Position numbers and translations under genes: made by a program. Of a DNA stretch of 64,000 nt, positions 11,595-21,548 are shown piece by piece. Source of the DNA: Megamerina dolium (Eukaryota; Arthropoda; Insecta; Diptera; Megamerinidae); contig OY978525.1 in the NCBI GenBank assembly GCA_963854835.1, forward strand, positions 84,688,833 to 84,752,832, in the 5' to 3' direction. The stretch's first letter is position 1. Every line of letters begins with the position of its first letter. Below the pieces are notes generated by a model. It was not told where the DNA came from, ran no database searches, and saw only the letters and a list, made by a program, of their open reading frames with translations.

Positions 11595-12572
11595 TTGAAG
11601 ACAAACACTGGAAAGTTGATTTATGATGATACTGCTGACCAACCTAGGGCGGCGATTATCATAAACAAAAATATTAAATTTTTTCTAATTTCAGAGCTCC
11701 TACATCGTGATCTGGTGGCGGTGCAGGCAGAAGTGCCTAGCACTAAAGTTAGAAGGACAGTTCTCCTTGCCTCCCTCTACCTACCTGGTGACGCGGAGGA
11801 TGCTGTATCACAGAAACTCCTGAGACTGACGGCTTATTGCCAGTCGCATAACCTGCAGTGGGTGATGTGCTGCGACGCCAATGCACATCACATGGTATGG
11901 GGTAGCCGCGACAAAAATTTACGGGATGAGTCACTTCTTGATTTCATTACTGCAAATAACCTTTTATTAGTAAATAGAGGCAATGAGCCAACGTTTGTAA
12001 ATGCAATAAGGGGGGAGGTATTAGATCTCACTCTAACGAGTGCATTTATCTCTAATAATATTTCGAATGGGAGGGTGTTAGATGAGGACTCCTTATCAGA
12101 TCATCTCTATATTCGCTTCGATCTACGGGGGGGAACTGAGGAATACTTCAAGATAAGAAATGTTAGGAAGACCAACTGGTCGCTTTACAATTTTCACCTA
12201 GAGCAAAACATTGGATGCCTTAGTAAGGAAATTCATAACTCTGAAGTATTAAATCTCGAGGTTAACAAACTCAAAAACATTATAATAGACGCTTTTGCGA
12301 AAGATAGTTGCGAGCTTGTTGTTAAGAAACGCTCTAGGAACGTCCTACGGAGGAATAAGGAACTAGACTGTTTACGTAAAAAAGCCCGCCATCTCTTTAA
12401 TAGAGCCAAGACCACTGGGGATTGGGATTTATATAAAAGCGCCTTAACGGCGTGTAATATGGAATTGAGGAAATCAAAGAGAGACTCATTGAAAAAGTAC
12501 TGCGAGGAGATTGAAACGCTGCCAGCATCTACAAGACTCAAGAAATCACTCAAACGGCCTTTCTACACTTAA
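11595..12572 (+). pseudogene. APE endonuclease and ORF2 N-terminal part of the LOA-like LINE
   Basis: An open stretch of about 320 codons. Endonuclease motifs: CCDANAHHMVWGS (near 11870), LDLTLTS (near 12025) and SDHLYIRFDL (near 12095), the catalytic SDH. The extreme N-terminal endonuclease motif is lost upstream. The frame shifts near 12560 into the RT part. Confidence 0.8.
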
Positions 12573-13861
12573 GAAGGCTGACGGAAACTTTACGGAAAGT
12601 CTGGAGGACACGGGACAGCTACTGCTGGACACTCGCTTTCTAGGTTGTGCCATGTTTGATGAGGACCGGGAAGACACCGAGAACATTCGGTTCTTGGTGG
12701 CTACACTAAGGGAACTCTCACTGGCTCGTAAGATTTTCACCGTCAACAAAATTAAATGGGCTATCTCCAATTTTAGTCCATTTAAATCGCCTGGTGTCGA
12801 CAAATACAGCCGTGCCTTCTTCAACAAGGCGCGAATGTATTGGCACCAGCTTTAACAAATATATTTAGGACGAGTCTAGAATTGGGCTTCGTGCCTAGTC
12901 ATTGGACGAAGGCTAGGGCAGCTTTCATTCCGAAAGCAGGTAAGAGGGCGGATCACACGCCAAAAGCCTTTCGGCCCATTAGCCTAACGTCATTCCTGCT
13001 TAAAGCAATGGAGAAAATCCTAGATCAATATATTAGGGAAGTTTATCTTAAAGACTCACCTCTTCATATTGAACAATATGCCTATCAATTAGCAAATCCA
13101 CTGAGACCGCTTTACATAGCCTAACAAGCAAAATTGAAAAGGCTTTAGATAGTAAAGAGATCGCTCTGTGTATATCGGTTGACATTACCGGGGCTTTTGA
13201 TAATGCAACCTTCAGATCAATTGAGGAAGGTATGGTCAGGAAAGGAATATGTAGACTGATCATAACATGGGTTCTCAATATGCTGATAAATAGAACAATT
13301 ATCTTCGAAAAGAGGGCAAAAAGATTAATTTTCAGGTCAATCAAAGGATTCCCTCAAGGAGGCGTCTTATCGCCGCTCCTATGGCTATTGGTTATCGACG
13401 AGCTTTTACAAACTCTCGATGATCTCGGATATGAAGTCCAGGGCTTTGCGGATGATCTAGTAATAATGGTTAGAGGCAAATTTGACTCTACGTTAACCGA
13501 TCGAATGCAACTAGCGAATGCAACATTACTCATGACTGGTGTCAAGAGATAGGACTCTCGATTAATCCGAAAAAAAGCAAATGTGGTACCCTTCACCAAA
13601 AGAAGGAAATTGAGTATAGGAACCCTAACACTAGGAGACACAGACTTAATTCTATTCGAGGAAATGAAATATCTAGGAGTAATCCTAGATAAAACCCTGA
13701 CTTCGAATAATCACTTATCTTTTATAACTGGCAAAACCCTAAGGGCAAGCTATGCGTGCCAGAGAGTACACGGTAAAAGATGGGGTCTGCGACTAAAAAT
13801 GGTGGCATGGTCGTACAGAACCGTAATAGTGCCAATGATCACCTATGCATCCTTGGCGTAA
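12573..13861 (+). pseudogene. Reverse transcriptase region of the LOA-like LINE
   Basis: RT blocks lie in three successive frames: FSPFKSPGVDKYS (near 12770), AAFIPKAGKRADHTPKAFRP (near 12920), GFPQGGVLSPLLW (near 13350) and the catalytic GFADDLVIM (near 13443). The thumb-like region is at 13583-13861. Shifts occur near 12845, 13125 and 13550. The catalytic residues survive but the protein cannot be made. Confidence 0.82.
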
Positions 13862-14122
13862 TGGCAGAAGGTAAATCAAACAAAGACTAAAATGATTCTA
13901 AGTAAGCTCCATCGAATAGCCTGTTTGGGTGTCACGGGAGCAATGCACAAGTGCCCCACTGCAGCCTTAGGAATTCTTACTGGACTCATTCCTCCACACC
14001 TCATGGTCAAAAGGACGGTAACCAGTGGGGCACTAAGGCTACCCAATCAATCCAACCTTAAAGAAGGCAATCTCACAGGACATACAAAGATCGTGGACAC
14101 CGCTTGAGGCTCTCCATGCCTT

Positions 14123-14897
14123 GTGGTCTTCGACAAGATGGATAGAAAGCTTATCTTCTCCAAACATTTTGAAGTGGTCATCAACGACCGTTCGGCTTCG
14201 AGGAATAGCGATATGATCCCAAAAGGGTACTCACTGTTATGGTACACTGATGGGTCTAAGATGGAAGATGGCTGTGCGGGGGCTGGAATTGTTGAACCAA
14301 GATTTCGGAAAGCAATCGCAATGGGGAAAACAGCATCCATCTTTCAGGCGGAGGTCCATGCCCTAGAGGTATGTGTGAGAGAATGCATACGCAAGGGCAC
14401 CCGTGGTACCAAAATATGCATCCTGTCGGACAGCCAGGCGGCTCTAAAGTTCCTGGCAAAATTCTCGTTTCAAAACTGGTTTGGGAATGTTTCAAACTTC
14501 TCAACGCCCTGGCAGCGTCACCCTAATGTGGGTGCCGGGACACTAGGGACACGAGGGAAACGAAATGGCCGATTCCCTTGCAAGGGAAGGCGCAAGCACT
14601 CCTTTCATTGGACCAGAGCCCTTCTGCGGGGATACAAACAGTTTCATAAACAACCTGATATGTGAGAGGGAGAATCGGGATCTTTTCGACTACTGGAGAG
14701 CCCAAACGGGCATGCGGCAGTCGAAGGAACTTATTGATCCCATACATGTTAGGGTGGATGCTGTTCTTAACCTCAGCAGAAATGACATAAAACTCTACAC
14801 AGAGTTGCTCACTATGCACTGTGGACTTAACTACCATAGGAAAAAAGTAGGTGTGGTGGAAAACGATACCTGTCGACTCTGTCATGAGGAGCATTAA
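14123..14897 (+). pseudogene. RNase H and C-terminal zinc-like motif of the LOA-like LINE
   Basis: RNase H motifs: LLWYTDGSK (near 14240), the glutamate in FQAEVHALE (near 14345) and ILSDSQAAL (near 14420). A frameshift near 14510-14565 leads to the C-terminal end, with CRLCHEEH followed by HILHNCP beyond the stop at 14897. Confidence 0.8.
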
Positions 14898-15111
14898 ACA
14901 TCGGAACATATTCTACACAATTGCCCAGCAATGGCAAACCGTAGACTTGGTTACCCAGGTAATGGAATCTTGACTCCAAACCACATAGGTAAAATTAAGC
15001 CCACAGCAATTACAAGATTTATAAATAGTCTAGAATTGTTTTAGTTGGGTAATACGCGCACAAAAGATCTTTTTGGTCGCAGTGCAAAAATAGCCTGTAT
15101 AATAATAATAA

Positions 15112-15125
15112 TAAATACTACACAT
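15112..15125. repeat. Right target-site duplication of the LOA-like LINE
   Basis: Matches 10572-10585 exactly. It lies in the MADF repeat, showing that the LINE inserted into that repeat. Confidence 0.85.
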
Positions 15126-15738
15126 ATATGTATATTTTCAAGGCAATGGTTTAATTCAATGGTTCAATAACATTTTGTAGGAACATAAGTGATTCCAAAT
15201 GTTCCCAACGACATCTTTGAGCTGGCGAAAATTCTGCAGCACTGCTGCCAGCTTCTTCTATACGTCGTTCAAGTTTTTTCATCTCCGAATTAAATTATTT
15301 TCGTAAATTGTAAATTTTTTTGTCAAAATCAAATTTGCTAATATGTAATGTCGTACATATTGCTGAAATAGCCTTATTGCGGAGTTCTTTACATTTATGG
15401 CCTTTTGTATATGATTCCAAAGGCATTCATGTTGTCGATAGAGTTGAATCAAATGGCAGATTTTAGTTCCATTCCTAGTCACATCGCCGGAAACTTTATT
15501 TTACCACATCAATTGTGTAAATGCGCTTGAAAATCTGTAATATAAATAGATTAATACATTTCTTCGTAGTTAAATAAATAAATATGCACCATTACCGAAA
15601 TCCAAGTAAACAAAAATAAACACTTCAACGAAATATCAAATATATGGTCAAATGAATTTAATGATGCACATGGTTGTGCTTCTAACTGTAAAATTTTAAT
15701 AATATTTTACACATACGAGCTTATTTACATGTAAAACT
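15126..15738 (-). repeat. MADF-encoding dispersed repeat (family A), copy 1
   Basis: This is the reverse complement of parts of 59570-59773 and 61414-61802. Copy 1 lacks the Tc1 element found in copy 2 and so shows the empty Tc1 site near 15545-15560. Its right end (15730-15738) is the target duplication of the THAP transposon. Confidence 0.75.
15151..15490 (-). pseudogene. MADF-domain gene remnant, copy 1
   Basis: The minus strand encodes a MADF-like trihelix domain: ICHLIQLYRQHECLW (near 15410-15460), a KKFTIYENNL region, and the closing RWEHLESLMFLQNVIE (near 15160-15210). The frame is disrupted in the middle (stop near 15280). MADF domains bind DNA and occur in fly transcription factors and in accessory proteins of PIF/Harbinger-type transposons (family knowledge). 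Which class this repeat belongs to is not resolved. Confidence 0.65.
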
Positions 15739-15941
15739 CAAGAATGATACAAATACAGATTGCGCCCTGAGTGAACTGTTATCTTTTTTGGTTTGAGTTT
15801 GACAGCCGACTGTTCGTATGTACACGTCCTAAACGAAGGGAACATTAACGGAAAAGGGCAAATATATTTTTGTAATTCTTGTTTTATATAGAACGCGGTT
15901 ACTTAAAACAATTTTGATTGAATAAAAGGTGATTTTTATAA

Positions 15942-16324
15942 ATGAAGTGTGCAGTGTCGAGTTGCAATAACGATAGTTGCGACAAATCGTTAGTAAAGAA
16001 TTATTTTACCTTTCCGTGTGATGTGGATTTGGCAAAAAAGTGGATTAGTTTCTGCCGGGGATTAAGTCCTTTCAACCACAAAAATTGTATGATTTGCAAG
16101 GACCATTTCATAGATGATGATTTTATAAACCTCAAGCAATATAAAATGGGTAAAATTTATTTATTTTATTACCACAGCATTCGCATTTCTGAAATGTTCC
16201 TAATTTTCCAGGCTTTGCGTGAAAACTTAAATTGAAGCGCGGGGTTGTGCCAACTGTCTGCCGAGTATCTGGTGGGACAACCTTCGGGAATAGCGAGTGC
16301 AACGAAGAGAAAATAAGCACATAG
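15942..16324 (+). pseudogene. THAP zinc-binding domain gene remnant
   Basis: Exon 1 (15942-16149) begins MKCAVSSCNND and contains FTFPCD, KKWISFC and CKDHF, the C2CH ligands and conserved Pro, Trp and Phe of a THAP domain. A GTAAAA donor at 16150 and a TTTTCCAG acceptor at 16211 define an intron. Exon 2 reads GFA-stop-KLKLKRGVVPTVC, where VVPT matches the AVPTF-like THAP end. One TGA (16220s) interrupts it, and the frame closes at 16322-16324. THAP domains are the site-specific DNA-binding modules of P-element transposase and related host proteins. Confidence 0.75.
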
Positions 16325-16599
16325 TTACTATGTTGTTGCATCAAGAAAGTTCGGAAATTGCAGTTAATAGTAACAAAAAATCGTTGGTTATTGTATGGAA
16401 ATATTCAATTGTTTAAATTAACTTATTACCAGATCTCGGATTAGATTGTGTTGAAATTGGCAACAATGTCTGCATCATTACTGCAGGAGCCATAACGGTG
16501 ATAGAGGAAGATAAAGAAAATTTCTCCTTCCACTCTTCAAATGTCCTCAAATTGATATACTTATTTAATTTTTTTTAAATATTTATACATGTATACATA

Positions 16600-18152
16600 C
16601 AGTGAGCGACAAAAGTCTACATACGGCGACCATTTCGGCTATCTGACATATCCAAAAGCATAATGAAAAGAAGTAATGATGCAATTTTGTTTTAAATATG
16701 TTTTTATCATTACATAGCAAAAATTATCTTATTTCATTAAAAACTTAACAAGTTATTAACATAAAACGAAAAAAATTCAATGACAAAAGTCTACATACGG
16801 CGCGCATTCCACGCTTCTTTTTTGTTGTGTGTTGCGGCGCAATAACGGGAAAGTACCGCTAGTTACATTTTGCTGTTTTGCTTGGTAATAGACATACTTG
16901 GATTGCATTTAGTTGTATTTTGGCTGTTTCCAGAAGTTCGTGGTTGTGACAATGGCTTCCCGTAAAGAAATATCAATTGATTTGCGAAACTTAGTAGTAA
17001 AGTATAGAAATGAAAACAAATCGTATGGTGAAATATCAAGCTTATTAAATTTAACAAAATCAACAGTTCAAACAATATTCAATAACTACAAAAAAACGAA
17101 TAGTCTTGAAAATAAACCGCTTAGTGGTCGCCCAAAGAAGCTGAGTCGCAGAGATGTATCGTTCATTTTGAAAGAAGTGGATCAAAATCCGAAAGTGGCA
17201 GGCACTAAGTTGGCCGCAGAGCTAGCAACTAGGTCAAATACAAATGTGCATCCACGAACAGTTCAAAGAGCCTTGAATAATAATGGGTTTCACAGCAGAA
17301 CTCCGCGTAGGAAACCGTATATAAGTGAAAAAAATCGCAAACTTCGTTTGGAATTCGCGCAAAAGCATTTAGACAAGGGAATTGATTTCTGGAAACGAGT
17401 ATTATTTACAGATGAGTCAAAATACAATTTATTTGGAAGTGACGGTAGAGCCAAAATTTGGAGAAAACCAAATACCGCAATGAACCAGAAACACTTAGTT
17501 CCTACGGTGAAGCATGGCGTTGGGAGTGTAATGGTTTGGGGCGCTGTCGCTGCATCTGGAGTTGAAAATTTGGTATTTGTGGAGGGTAACATGGATCGCT
17601 TTCAATATAAATCTATTTTGAAACAAAACTTAAAAGCATCGGTTGATAAACTATGCCTTGGTGAGAGTTGGATCTTCCAACAGGATAGCGATCCAAAACA
17701 TACCGCCCACATCGTGAGGGACTGGCTGCTTTACTACGCTCCACGACAACTGTATTCACCTCCTCAAAGCCCAGACTTAAATATTATTGAACACGTTTGG
17801 GAGCTTTTGGAGCGGAAGATACGGAAACATCACATTACTAGTGCCCTAGTACTAAAAGAGAAGCTGCAACAGGAATGGCAACAAATAACGGCCCTTGAAA
17901 TCGAAAATTTAGTCGAGTGCCTTATCAAAGTATTTCCTTTTGATTTTCAAATCGTACGTAGACTTTTGTCATTGAATTTTTTTCGTTTTATGTTAATAAC
18001 TTGTTAAGTTTTTAATGAAATAAGATAATTTTTGCTATGTAATAATAAAAACATATTTAAAACAAAATTGCATCATTACTTCTTTTCATTATGCTTTTGG
18101 ACATGTCAGATAGCCGAAATGGTCGCCGTACGTAGACTTTTGTCGCTCACTG
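16600..18152 (+). mobile_element. Tc1-like transposon family 1, copy 1 (1553 bp)
   Basis: Termini CAGTGAGCGACAAAAGTC and its complement ending TCGCTCACTG, flanked by TA on both sides (16598-16599, 18153-18154). The inverted repeats are about 200 bp, each carrying the ACAAAAGTCTACATACGGCG box twice (near 16608 and 16784; complements near 17955 and 18124), an IR/DR arrangement. It is inserted within the THAP transposon. Confidence 0.93.
16952..18007 (+). CDS. Tc1-family DD34E transposase, C-terminus altered by deletion
   Basis: The open frame from ATG at 16952 gives about 351 residues. An N-terminal paired-like HTH (IDLRNLVVKYRNENKSYGEI and SKSTVQTI-like helices) and a GRPKKLS linker precede the catalytic domain. 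FTDESK supplies the first Asp, QQDSDPKHT the second, and SPDLNIIEHVW the Glu 34 residues later. Compared with copy 2 (60126-61153), about 80 bp after ENLV are deleted, so the normal ending is replaced by inverted-repeat sequence. GVGS replaces the usual GGGS near 17520. All catalytic residues remain, but activity is doubtful. The ATG at 16952 is chosen because MASRKE matches the start in copy 2. Confidence 0.85.
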   Translation: MASRKEISIDLRNLVVKYRNENKSYGEISSLLNLTKSTVQTIFNNYKKTNSLENKPLSGRPKKLSRRDVSFILKEVDQNPKVAGTKLAAELATRSNTNVHPRTVQRALNNNGFHSRTPRRKPYISEKNRKLRLEFAQKHLDKGIDFWKRVLFTDESKYNLFGSDGRAKIWRKPNTAMNQKHLVPTVKHGVGSVMVWGAVAASGVENLVFVEGNMDRFQYKSILKQNLKASVDKLCLGESWIFQQDSDPKHTAHIVRDWLLYYAPRQLYSPPQSPDLNIIEHVWELLERKIRKHHITSALVLKEKLQQEWQQITALEIENLVECLIKVFPFDFQIVRRLLSLNFFRFMLITC

Positions 18153-18404
18153 TATGTGCTCATAGCTTTTCCCACTTAGGCAACTACTGGTCACTTTAGG
18201 TTACATACATATATTCGCGGTATATTTATTTACTTGTTTCTTCCAATATTTTCAATAATAAAGTAATAAATATTGCTTATTTTACAATTTTGTATGGGGT
18301 TTTGACACTTCTTATTTGCCTACTATTCGTACTTTTCGTTTATGACGTTGCAGGACGCAATCTGTATTTCTATCATTCTTGTGTAAAACTAGTAAATGCT
18401 AAAC

Positions 18405-18740
18405 AAAAAATAAATATGTGGCACTTAAAGCCCCAAAGGGCTCATTGGCCGAGCTTCTCTTCCATTACTGTTGTGCGTCTTAAATTTGGACAGTATTAGA
18501 AGGGACCTACTTATTTTAACCGGTTCCGAACCGGTTCTGAGCTTTGTCACAGAGTCTTTTAGAAGCTTTTTCATGGCAAGTTGTTACTGTCGGAAGAATT
18601 GCCAATTGCTTGCCGACAGGTGGGTACCATTCGAAAGAAAAATATTATCGATATTAAATTTGTTATGCATCAGCCGGGGATTGAACCACGACCTACAGAT
18701 CAGAAGGGGATGGGAACACACTAACCACTGAGCTACGGCA
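18405..18740 (-). mobile_element. tRNA-derived SINE, copy 2
   Basis: Minus-strand SINE with A box, B box and A/T tail. A 23-bp gap relative to copy 1 lies near 18530. TGCTAAAC on both sides (near 18398 and 18753) suggests the target duplication. The first bases of the SINE are altered. Confidence 0.8.
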
Positions 18741-18779
18741 AAAATGATCATTGCTAAACAATGAACATTTTTTGCTTCT

Positions 18780-19080
18780 TCATTTATTCTTGCCTTGAGT
18801 ACAACTAGAAGATCATTAGTGATTTTTCCATCTTCACTTTCCCATGCTCTGTATAAACATCCGTCTCGTAAGTGCAGGCTTTGCCACTGCGCCCAATATG
18901 CCTTTGCTATTGGACTCTCATTAGCAATTTCTTGCCAATCTGAGCGTATGCTCTGCTCCTTGTGTTTCATGATCTTTGAGAGATCTGGTTCGTTCCGTTG
19001 ATCTTCTTGAACTCGTTCGGTGGTCCATGAATCTTCCGACAATTCATTCGTAAGTCGTAGGTTAACAAGGTGATTCTGGC
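18780..19080 (-). pseudogene. Integrase N-terminal fragment of mdg3-like copy 2
   Basis: The minus strand matches the start of the 62644-63999 integrase region, e.g. ESWTTERVQEDQRNEPDLSK and AYWAQWQSLHLRDGCLYRAW, and stops before the HHCC zinc motif. It is joined to gag by an internal deletion. Confidence 0.8.
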
Positions 19081-19083
19081 TTC

Positions 19084-20460
19084 TTACCCGAGAACAATGT
19101 TTACTCTTTGATCGCATGTGAAGCACTTACCGGCAAATTTATTTTTGCGTTGATTCCCTGTTCTTGCTTTAGGCTTCATACTCCACTGATTGCAATCACG
19201 CGCTATATGCCCTCGATTGTCGCAAATGAAGCACTTACCATTAAATTTGTTTTCGTGTCGACCTGTTGTTCTTCCTTCAGGCTGGACTACGGACTTGAAT
19301 GCCTGACACACTGCTTCAACGAGATCTGCTGTTTCTGTTTCTAGTTGGCGTACCCGTGGCATTGGTCGACACATCAAACTGGCGGCTTCGAACGTCAAGG
19401 CACTACTGACTGTTTCGGCACAAGTATTCCTTGGTGACATGACTAGGGCACGCTTTGTCTCTCCATCACGTATGCCATCTATGAATGCCTCTATTTTTAT
19501 TTTTTCGACGAACTCTTCCGAATTACCGGAGATGACATAAGCGCTCAATATCGGAAGCGAATTCCTGAAGGCTCTCATTACTCCGTTGCACTCGCGATCT
19601 GTAATTGACTCTTGTATTCATTTCCATATTTTCGCTGGAGTGTGTCCATCAGTGACTGATAGCTACTACGATATTTCTCTGGAATCATCTGTAACACTTC
19701 GGAAGCATTACCTTTTAAAGCGACTATTAAAGCAGCAGTCTTGTCGCTATTATCCCATTGATTCTTCAAAGCTGTTGCCTCGAATTGAAGCTTGAAGATG
19801 TTGAATGTCGTGTTTCCGTCAAATGTTGGTGGCTTTAGTTTGATTGTGGTTGAATCACTGATGTGGCTGGTCCATTTATTTTTAGTTGATTGAGTTCGTG
19901 CTGTAATTTCTTGAACTTATCTTCCAAGTCATCTACATGTTCCTTCAGATCCGTGACTTTTTCATTAATGGTTCCGGAAATTTCCTGAAATCTAATCTCA
20001 ATTCCTTTTTGTAGATTTTCGATGACGTGTTCTTGTCGAGCCGAACCTTCTTGAATTTCCATACGCAATTCAGCCGAATGTTCTTGAAACTTGGAGTCAA
20101 TGCGAGATGCATTTCGTTGGATTTCCGTACGCAATTCACTAATAACGCCCTCTTGACGAGACGAACTTTCTTGTAACATCGTATTAATTCCTTGCAGTTG
20201 CTGCGCTGTTGTTGCATCATGGATTTCATGAGTTCCATTAGTTGACCACTCGAATCTATCTTGCTTTCTTCCTCAGCGTGTACGACTGCATGTATCTTGG
20301 CTTCCTCAAAGAACTCATGTTCTTCTATATTAATTCCCTTAGCCTCCATAGCTTGCCTCAGCCTCACCAGCAGTTCCGCCTTTGCACCTGATGACGATAG
20401 ATTCATCTCTACCAACAGCTTTTTAAGCTGGTCCACTTTTAGTTGGTCAATTTTCACCAT
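19084..20460 (-). pseudogene. Gag with N-terminal SAP-like domain, mdg3-like copy 2 (frameshifted)
   Basis: Starts at the ATG at 20460, 11 bp after the primer-binding site. Residues about 5-40 (VDQLKKLLVEMNLSSSGAKAE then LLVRLRQAM) form a SAP-like helix-extension-helix. Next come a long charged coiled-coil region (near 19840-20180), a capsid-like part (near 19580-19830) and a zinc knuckle CFICDNRGHIARDC (near 19200) with a second degenerate CFTCDQRVN copy (near 19110). Frameshifts near 20180, 19840 and 19578 break it. Confidence 0.75.
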
Positions 20461-20470
20461 CTTTACAGAA

Positions 20471-20487
20471 TCCCACTTCTGACACCA
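20471..20487 (-). promoter_or_regulatory. Primer-binding site of mdg3-like copy 2
   Basis: The minus strand reads TGGTGTCAGAAGTGGGA two bases inside the LTR. This is the tRNA-Leu-type primer site I associate with the mdg3/micropia/blastopia group. The same site occurs at 37354 in copy 3. Confidence 0.75.
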
Positions 20488-20839
20488 ATTGTTACGTTTT
20501 TATTCTGTGAGCGTTTAATTCTATTTGAATTACCTTGTTCGATCACTGGATTCTGTTAATAATAACTGCAACACTTATTTTATACAACTATATACAGCAA
20601 CAATTTATTTAATAATCTCTATGTACAATCAACTCTGTTTATAATCAACTATTTACAATAACACTTTAATGTACTAGCAACTTTTATACTCTGTTGGCAA
20701 CACCCCAGAATTTTCCTTTATCGAGATTCTTCTCTTTCTTTCTCGTTGGCTTGTTCTGGTTATTACTTATTTCTTTTTGTTGACATTCGTTTCGATGCTG
20801 CCAATAGTGATGAGTAACCAACTATCGATACTCGGTACA

Positions 20840-21548
20840 ATATTTTAAACGTATCTTTTGGGCATGTTTTACCCGTTTTTTACGCATCCTCATCCCCATT
20901 CACTCTTGGATTGTTGGTTATCTCCAGTAATTTTATACGATAAATATCAGCCGAGATATTCGCAAAAAACTAAAGAAAATAATTCTCGCTTTACAATAAT
21001 TGGCTTATTTGTGAATTTTTTTACCTGTTTTTTACAATAACTTTTTTTATTGTTTCCAAAATCTAGAAATTTAATAAAATCTTAATTTGTTCCAGAGTTA
21101 CTTCTATGTATTGGATTATATTCGATCTCAGAAAAAAGTTTTCTTTAAACAATTTTTAAAAATCGATGTAATAACACACAGCTATTTTTTTAGTTAAACA
21201 TTTTCTCTATATCTACAGTCTTGACTATCTACTGCATAAAATGCCACTGCTCAAACTTTATCGGTTCCCGCTCGGCACTAATGGGTTAAGGTACTTAATT
21301 TTTTTAAATTGATTTATTTATCGAGTTTTGCATGATTGCTCTTCATATAATCACAATACATACAATCAATCTAATTTATTGATGGAATTATAATCGATTT
21401 GAACGGTTTTGTACATAATACTATATACATATATAATATTCACAGACAAAACAGTATTTCTAATATAACATGTATTCATACAAAATTTTGGTATGGATCT
21501 CTATCTAAGTAAATAATAATATTGAACTTTATAATTTAAACTTAACAT
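20840..21548. other. Non-coding: flank and 3' UTR of the RNF34-like gene
   Basis: AT-rich. The part just above 21549 is the presumed 3' UTR of the minus-strand RING gene. I see no other gene and no recognisable repeat. Confidence 0.5.

Larger units (their letters stand above)
10586..15111 (+). mobile_element. LOA-like non-LTR retrotransposon (APE-RT-RNase H), full length but inactive
   Basis: Bounded by a 14-bp target duplication and ending in a short (TAA)n tail, so this looks like a full-length 4.5-kb insertion. After a 0.5-kb leader come an ORF1-like segment, then endonuclease, RT, RNase H and a C-terminal CCHC-like motif. The combination of APE endonuclease with an RNase H domain is that of the LOA/I group; LOA is preferred by similarity of the RT block. 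Several frameshifts break ORF2. Confidence 0.82.
15739..18381 (+). mobile_element. THAP-encoding DNA transposon (P-superfamily candidate), copy A
   Basis: Inverted termini: CAAGAATGATACAAATACAG at 15739 and its near-complement ending CATTCTTG at 18381, about 30 bp with two mismatches. The flanks are a 9-bp repeat TGTAAAACT (15730-15738, 18382-18390). The second MADF repeat, at about 59575-59600, carries the unoccupied site. A THAP gene remnant lies at 15942-16324, followed by an acidic segment near 16440-16560. A Tc1 element (16600-18152) is nested inside; without it the transposon is about 1.1 kb, so it is an internally deleted copy. THAP plus an approximately 8-bp duplication suggests the P superfamily. 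Confidence 0.65.
18777..20839 (-). mobile_element. mdg3/micropia-like LTR retrotransposon, copy 2 (deleted)
   Basis: The 5' LTR is 20490-20839 (about 350 bp, shortened relative to 438 bp) and abuts ATAT at 20840-20843. The primer-binding site lies at 20471-20487. Gag runs to about 19100 and is then joined directly to the integrase N-terminal region at 18780-19080, so protease, RT and RNase H are missing. The 3' end, with its LTR, is lost. Confidence 0.82.
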
